From positions 3,630,001-3,694,000 of the forward strand of contig NC_092570.1 of NCBI RefSeq assembly GCF_037975245.1: 64,000 bases of DNA. The letters are read 5' to 3'. Positions 57,858-64,000 of the stretch are shown here, piece by piece (position 1 is the first letter of the stretch; the number at the start of each line of letters is the position of its first letter). The notes under the pieces were generated by a model that had not been told where the DNA came from, ran no database searches, and was given only the letters and a program-made list of their open reading frames with translations. Origin of the DNA: Apostichopus japonicus. Its lineage: Eukaryota; Echinodermata; Holothuroidea; Aspidochirotida; Stichopodidae. Both the position numbers and the translations under genes were made by a program.

Positions 57858-60800
57858 CCTTTATGGTTCAAAAAGAAATTCGTACAAAGTTGAATTGGTA
57901 TCTCACAATGCATTGTTCTTTAATGCCGATATTGACCAGTACATGGATTACATACTAAATTAGCATTTTTAGAGTTGATTCTAATGGGGGGGGGGGGCAG
58001 TGGGATATGTGACATTTGAGCCCAGAGTGTTTTGCAAACATTGATCCACTTTGCATTCTGTATGAATAATTCTAGAATCTTTATCAACACAAAAATGCAC
58101 TTTTTTAAATGTTGACTAACGGGTTTTTTTCTGACATATATACATTACCCCTCCCCACCACCCCGCTATCAATCGATTAGTTATCAAAGAAAACATGTAA
58201 TCTTAAGTACATTTGGGCGCCTCGCTGAACATTGTTACATATATCAGTTCATATACATTGGAGCTGGCCTTGACAATACCTTCTTATTTAGACACATTCC
58301 TTATACTAAGCGACTAATGAAAACAACATCTTTTGAAAATATATTGATATTCACCTCACAAATGTTTATCATGTTAATTAACATTTTGTTAACATTGTCA
58401 TTATTGAAATATTCGCTAATGGTGGGCATGTTAACTTCGTTTGATATTTCAACCCTGTAGTCTACTTTTACATTAATCATGTTTCGTTATAATGTTTCTG
58501 TAACAGAACTCGAACCCCCCCCCCCCAAAAAAAAAAAAAAAAAAAAAAAAAACATGAAAAGTCAAATTAGACACCAATGCTAAACTGACCATATTGTGAC
58601 CATACAGTGGCGCAACCACCACGATTGTTCTTGAGGGGGTAAGATGTCATGTCCTCCTGGGCTCCCCTCCTCTGGGGAAAATGGTCGGGTAGGGTGCTCA
58701 GATCAAAACATATATATTTGTGATATTTTGTTATTTTGTGTTCTTGAAACAATGTTGGAGAATTTAAATGCTATACATGTATATACTGCACCCTAGAATT
58801 TTAAAGGAAAAAAAATTCTACCCGTCAAGCGGGGACGGGGATGATCCCCTTGATTTTATTCTTCGGGGGGGGGGGGGTGGTTGAAGCCCCTAGGGGCCCC
58901 TTAGTCTTAACTCACGCACTGGGTCTTCCGATGACAGACAGTGTAACCACATGATTCACTCTACTTGTTGCCAGATACATTTCACAAAATACCACAAAAT
59001 AAAAAAATAAAAAAAATAAAATGACATCCTCACAATGTAATATACTAAGAGGATGTGGCATTTGACCTATTGGCGCAGAAAATTGTTTGAACGTTATTAA
59101 GCACGATTTCAACTCCAGCCCACCGGAATGCTATTTTTAAGAAATTTTCAGAGTATTGTCATCTACCTGAGTTGAATAATTTCGTAGTAGGCCCATTTCT
59201 CAACAGTTTTCCTTGAAGACCCATCGTCGTTGGCTTCGGCGAGTCGAGACCCTAATTTTTTGTTGTTGTTGTTGTTGTTGTTGAAAAACACTCAATTTAT
59301 ACTCTCTGATTATCGACAACTAAGCTGCACATTGACTGATTGTTTACAATCGATTGCACATTGACTGAAAACTAGTGTAAACAAAAGCCAACAGGCATTC
59401 ATGAAACACTGAGTAGCGATACATACCCACAAACTTGGCGACCAATTTCAGGATCGCGAAACATAGTTTGGGAAGCGTGGCTGTGTATAGTATTTGTGCT
59501 CCTATATAGGCTAACATCGAATATACAGAAAGACAAGAAGGCATGTTCTGAATATCCATGAGTGGCCGTGGTAATTGATACCTCAACCTTTAACGGTAAA
59601 TTTTGGACTTCTAGGGAGGCATTCAAATTAAACACGACGATAAAAGTTAGGTCGAAGAAAGAAAACAAAAACTGAAATAAAATGCCCCGCAAATATATGA
59701 ATGAAAAAAAAATATACAACCAAGAAACACATGTAACAAACAAACACCTGCATGTACCCGGAAATTCCATGTCCATCTTTATTTTTCTACATGGGATGAG
59801 GTTTGGGTGGGGTGGGGGTGAGGGTGAAACCACTGCTGAAAAGGAGGAATGTGTTACCAACTCCTGTACACGTTTTTTCATATACTGCTATTCATAGGCT
59901 AATATTTAAGACCAGTGTCATCAGCATTGGAACTGAAATCATAATCATAGAAACTACAATTATTCATGCATTTCATCTATATTGTTGCGACTTGCAACAC
60001 ATGCATGGTAAAGCAGGCGGTATTTTCTAATCGAATCGCCTTGGGTTTATGGATGTCACGAAAATAATATACACCCCTTAAGCCCTGCTGAAGTACAAAT
60101 TAACGAAAGAAAATCTCCTGCAACGCACTTTTATGTATAGGTCTACACATTGTATCCTAAAGGTAGCCTGTTTTTTATTTATTAAATTACATGCATTTTA
60201 TCTGAATCTGATACATTAATGATTGCTTCAGAAAAAAGGGTTCAGGGGAATAAAAGTGATCAATAATGGCCAAACGTAGGGTATAGGTATTGCACAAGAT
60301 CCTGCTTTTATGCACGATCTATACATTGTGTATCTTAAGGGAAAATACCACATCTGAACACAACAAATACCACAGTATCTGGCAGTGTGTGTCCGAACCA
60401 CAACTACGTGAGCGAGTGTATACTTCCGCCTGAAACTGAGGTTAATCGGAAAATAGTCCTAAAGTGACTCGAGTTTATTGACATTTTGTGAGTCCTCATC
60501 ATTCTTTCTGATGCTTGGATGTTGAAGAGGATGAAATAAACTACATATGGTCTAAAAATCTGGAGGATTGAAGAGTGATTTAAGGTACTTTAGGAAATCC
60601 TGGGTGAAACAAGAAGAATCCGCAGCGAGAGCTGGCAGATGGGGTTTAAGAGCACTATGCTAACCTTTGAGCTCTTCTAGCTCAAAAAATCTAAGGCATG
60701 GGGGCAAAAGTTGAAGGTGCGGTAATAGCCCAATTAAGACATCAGCTATCGTATGATGGGTAGGACATGTCAGTTGAAAACTTCTATCTATAGTCTAGCG

Positions 60801-61221
60801 GCCTTGAAAAGTGACGAGTTTAGTGTGTAAGTCAATGGGAGCAATTAATTGTGGTGCGACACTTATTGTAAATCGTTCGTTACCTTGAACCCAGGATCAT
60901 GGTTACCTTGGTTACCATGATTAGCTTGAACCAGGATCTTGGTTGTGTTGTATTTTCGTCCCCGACGATCTAGTGGACTCCCGATACTTAACTTGACGTA
61001 ACACACCACCCTAGTCACACCTCCGTACACCTGATATATATTAATGACCCTAACCACACAGTGGTTTCACTGGTTTCTGTCTTAATATAAAGCGACTGGG
61101 CTTCCATGTTGATCGACTTGTTAGGTTTTTATTTATATTTTAAGTATGTATAGCATTGATTAATTTAATCATGTAAAATGAGAATGAAGCGTTTTACTTT
61201 AATTATAGCAATGAGATATTC
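57821..61221. other. Intergenic stretch with scattered low complexity
   Basis: Contains (TA)n at 57821-57855, homopolymer C/A runs (58510-58555), a G-run near 58866 and a (GTT)n run near 59262-59285. The repeat related to 9895-10010 lies at about 60730-60850. Open frames here (for example 59399-59881, -) have no splice context or similarity that I recognise. Confidence 0.4.
60730..60850 (+). repeat. Interspersed repeat, related to 9895-10010
   Basis: Contains TTGAAAACTTCTATCTA and TTTAGTGTGTAAGTCAATGGG in the same order and orientation as the copy in the PNPLA intron. Confidence 0.5.
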
Positions 61222-61359
61222 TTTATTGTTCGATAAATGAAAAAAAGAAAAGAAAAAAAAGAAGACCATTATAAGATATTACACCGTTTTGAATACCTTC
61301 CAGGTACACTATTAGCCATGACTATAACTGTTAAGTACAAACTTTTGACAACTGCACGC

Positions 61360-61398
61360 GTCTGCGCAGTGCCGTCTGCGCAGTGCGTCTGCGCAGTA
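61360..61398. repeat. Three tandem GTCTGCGCAGT units
   Basis: GTCTGCGCAGT occurs three times, separated by 2 to 3 bases. CTGCGCAG is palindromic and contains the GCGCA half of an NRF-1 site. It may be a tiny minisatellite or a factor-binding cluster. It lies in the probable 3' UTR of the minus-strand exon at 61452-61523. Confidence 0.6.
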
Positions 61399-61451
61399 CC
61401 CTATAACCAATTTAACCACCACTATAACAACTAATAAACAGGCTCTCATTC

Positions 61452-61523
61452 TTATCTTATCTTTGCAAATCCTTTCTTCTCGTCGTCATCATCTTTCTTC
61501 TTTTGTTCGAAAAACATAAAATC
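61452..61523 (-). CDS. Probable last coding exon of an unidentified minus-strand gene
   Basis: On the minus strand a strong acceptor (CTGTTTTTATTTTTAATTTCAG) precedes 24 codons, DFMFFEQKKKDDDDEKKGFAKIR and a stop. The Lys/Asp-rich charged tail looks like a genuine protein C-terminus. An AATAAA on the minus strand (61227-61222) lies about 225 bases downstream and could be the poly(A) signal. I found no convincing upstream exon between 61524 and 64000, so the gene probably extends past the window. The protein is not recognised. Confidence 0.45.
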   Translation of the reverse strand, partial: DFMFFEQKKKDDDDEKKGFAKIR

Positions 61524-64000
61524 CTGAAATTAAAAATAAAAACAGAGAAGAAAACAACTTAGTATGATTTCAATCTATCTCTGCAAATCAAAATTTAAAT
61601 TCCACTCATGCGGAAGTTCACACTGATCTTCGCGGGTAATCTTTTTTTTCTCTTTAAGGTCAGGTTAATAATTAACAGTATAATTAAAATGTTTTTTTTT
61701 ATAGTGATACAAAAAAGGGGTTTAAAATAGTCAAACTAAATTCCCCCAAAACATGAAATAAATGTTTCAGCAATTTCTATCTTTCTTTAGTTTTGTAGTA
61801 TCTAATTGTATAGAAATTAAAATTCTGAGACAAATGTTGGGGCGTAGGCATAGGAGGCGGGGGCTGGGAGGCTGCAGCCCCCCAACCAAATATTTTTGTG
61901 GAAATTCGGGCAATATGATGATAATTTTTCGGGCATCTGAAAGGAAAATAATTTGCAATATGTTTTCAATTGCTAAACTGATATTATCATCATCATTATT
62001 ATTGTAACGACTTCCCCAATAATTCTAACCATTGTGGAAGGGTAATAACACGAAAAATGATTGTATGTTATTGGCATGCGATGTAATAAGCTATCCATGC
62101 CTATATGCACATTAGTATGTTGAACGCGCGCGAAAAATTTTGGTTATATTTTTCGTGCAAGTTGTTACAGCCCCCCCCCCCCCCCCCATTCAAATTGGGC
62201 TCCTACGCCTATGGGCATAGGACATATCAATGTACCACCACAGGACATTTTTTTTTCGAAACTACAAGAATAGTTGTTTCTCGCCTGTATTGCTACAGTA
62301 CCATAGTAGTACGCTGTCTGTCTACAAACTAGTACCAAACCATATAATCCGCTCTACCAGGAGACTTCGTAGCTAACCGAATGGTAACACACCACTCGGT
62401 TGAAGCACCACCGACTATAAATGCACAATATACAGCACACAAATGTATACATATCCATATTTACCCTTTTGGTGCTCACCCCCTAACCCCACCCCCCCCC
62501 CCTTCAACTCCGAACTACTGGCTACGGTCCTAATCCAGATGTATGCCTTCCCTTCTTTAAAGGGTCCTGACTCAGATGAAACAGGACACAATGACATGAA
62601 TAACTGCAACACTTCAAGCCTAAAGTTTTTTAAAAGGTCATAAATACGTGGGCCTATCATTTCATATCATGGACTTCACATGGTTGACTATATAAGCACT
62701 ATGCAGGGTGCGTACACAGTACACTAAATGATACATTATTTCCATTATTAGAAGACTTATCCCCTTTTCTCCCTCCAAACCCCTCCCCCCCCCCCAAAAA
62801 AAAAATAACCTCTTTGAGACATGAAATCCTGATGTATTTCAGCCTAGAAATTAGGTCTACACACATGATTTTGTTACTGTATGTTAATACATCGTTCTGT
62901 GTGGTTAAAATAGGGAGATGTACACTGCCCCTTTAACCCCTGGATCTGTGTGATCGATGGAATGTTTATTATTAACGTCATCATTTGATTCTTGGACAAC
63001 GGTACACCAACAATGCCATCACAATTTCCTAAAATAAAGGTTAATAAAAAATATATAAAAATATGAGGCAAAAAAAATGTAAACACAATCTTAGAGATAA
63101 TTTGTTAACGTCAAATATATTTTGCTGACAATGGATAAACCATTAACACATTCATGCATCCCTTTACATACAAAATCATTCCTTGCTACGTTTTCAGAAC
63201 ATTCTTTTATTGACATAGATTCATAGAAGATTACAAAATTTCAATCATGCACCACCCTCCACCCCAAATGGTTGGGTAATAGCAGTAAAACATAAAACTC
63301 GCAAATAACGTGGCTAGCAAGAGATGTCAACGAGTTACCACGAAACTTTGAAAAGGAATATTTTTAAGTTGAAGCTAAAAAATGTGCTTAGATTCCAGAG
63401 CAGCAACAAGAGAGTAACCAAATGGGTAATGTTGGAGTGAATTGGCGAGAAGAGTTGGCCAGATGCTTCAGTCTTTATTCTCGGCTTCAAAATCTCAACA
63501 AACAAAAACAGAAATGCAAGACGCAACATGTTTGCATATTCATGTCATGAACACTAAACTGAACTATATTATGACTGAATCTGTTAAATGTTGACATTTG
63601 CTTGAAATTTAACCAATCTCACTATAAAAAAAAGAAGAAATTTTAAGGGGAAAACGAGCAAACTGTCATCTGAAAAAGCCGGAACATGTTACCATGACCA
63701 TTACACTACTAACACCACCCCACCGTTTACAAATTCATTTGCAGATAAGAGAAAATCGCTCTTATTGATAGAATGACGAAAGAGCATTGACCTATTGACC
63801 TTGGTAGGAATGTAAATAATGGAATGGAAGGTAACCCTTTAGCTGTTTAAATGTAACTCCATTTCAGCTGCTAATTAAACAATACAAATATCATTAACAA
63901 TGAGCCAATCTTGCTGCACTACCTGCCAATCAATACTCGGTTCAATCGACTACTTCATTGTTCTCTGCATGTGCTGTACGTCGCACCCCCCCCCCCTCCC
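61524..64000. other. Probable intron or intergenic DNA, no exon recognised
   Basis: Holds the repeat at about 61840-62215 and C-runs near 62170, 62495, 62785 and 63990. One stretch on the minus strand has an acceptor-like TTTATTTTAG followed by a 15-codon frame ending in tandem stops (63030-62980), too weak to call. Confidence 0.35.
61840..62215. mobile_element. Possible MITE with GGCGTAGGCATAGGAG-like ends
   Basis: GGGGCGTAGGCATAGGAG at the left and CTCCTACGCCTATGGGC at the right are roughly inverted. A G-rich segment adjoins the left end and a C-run adjoins the right end, as in the other elements. No target duplication was found. Confidence 0.45.

Overview
This is metazoan nuclear DNA: short exons (41 to 519 bases) separated by introns of hundreds to thousands of bases with GT..AG borders, tRNA-derived SINEs, long microsatellites and many short terminal-inverted-repeat elements. 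The repeat content fits a marine invertebrate, perhaps a deuterostome such as an echinoderm, but the species cannot be fixed from sequence alone. No prokaryotic operon, CRISPR array or defence system was found.

Layout. (1) 1-6,400: repeat-rich, with a hAT-like element at 1,705-3,031 and two nearly identical copies of another element (1-830 and 5,464-6,307). (2) 6,427-16,111, + strand: ten exons forming the 488-residue C-terminal part of a PNPLA6/7 (neuropathy target esterase) homologue, including the whole patatin domain. Its 5' exons lie to the left of the window. (3) 21,293-27,787, + strand: a complete eight-exon gene for the TFIIF beta subunit (RAP30, GTF2F2), 256 residues. (4) 27,800-36,600: probable 3' UTR, then intergenic DNA with a six-copy ~324-bp tandem array (29,530-31,290) and a ~540-bp tandem duplication around (TA)n. 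(5) 37,468-52,985, - strand: eleven exons in perfect phase encoding a 536-residue protein that I do not recognise. It has a helical, BAR-like N-terminal half and a disordered, acidic C-terminal tail; its introns hold transposons and satellites. (6) 53,000-64,000: mostly intergenic, with an AACGTT-rich repeat, a SINE, a cluster of hAT relics including a transposase C-terminus (56,717-56,908), and a probable last exon of another minus-strand gene (61,452-61,523).

The genes are unrelated housekeeping or signalling genes and do not form a pathway: an ER phospholipase, a general transcription factor, and a putative membrane-curvature or scaffold protein. The clearest non-genic theme is a set of non-autonomous hAT-like elements with inverted ends and, in four cases, exact or near-exact 8-bp target duplications; a fifth sits inside a (TA)n tract. 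Several of them share a core of about 100 bp with a hairpin. The best candidate for something undescribed is the minus-strand gene, followed by this transposon family.
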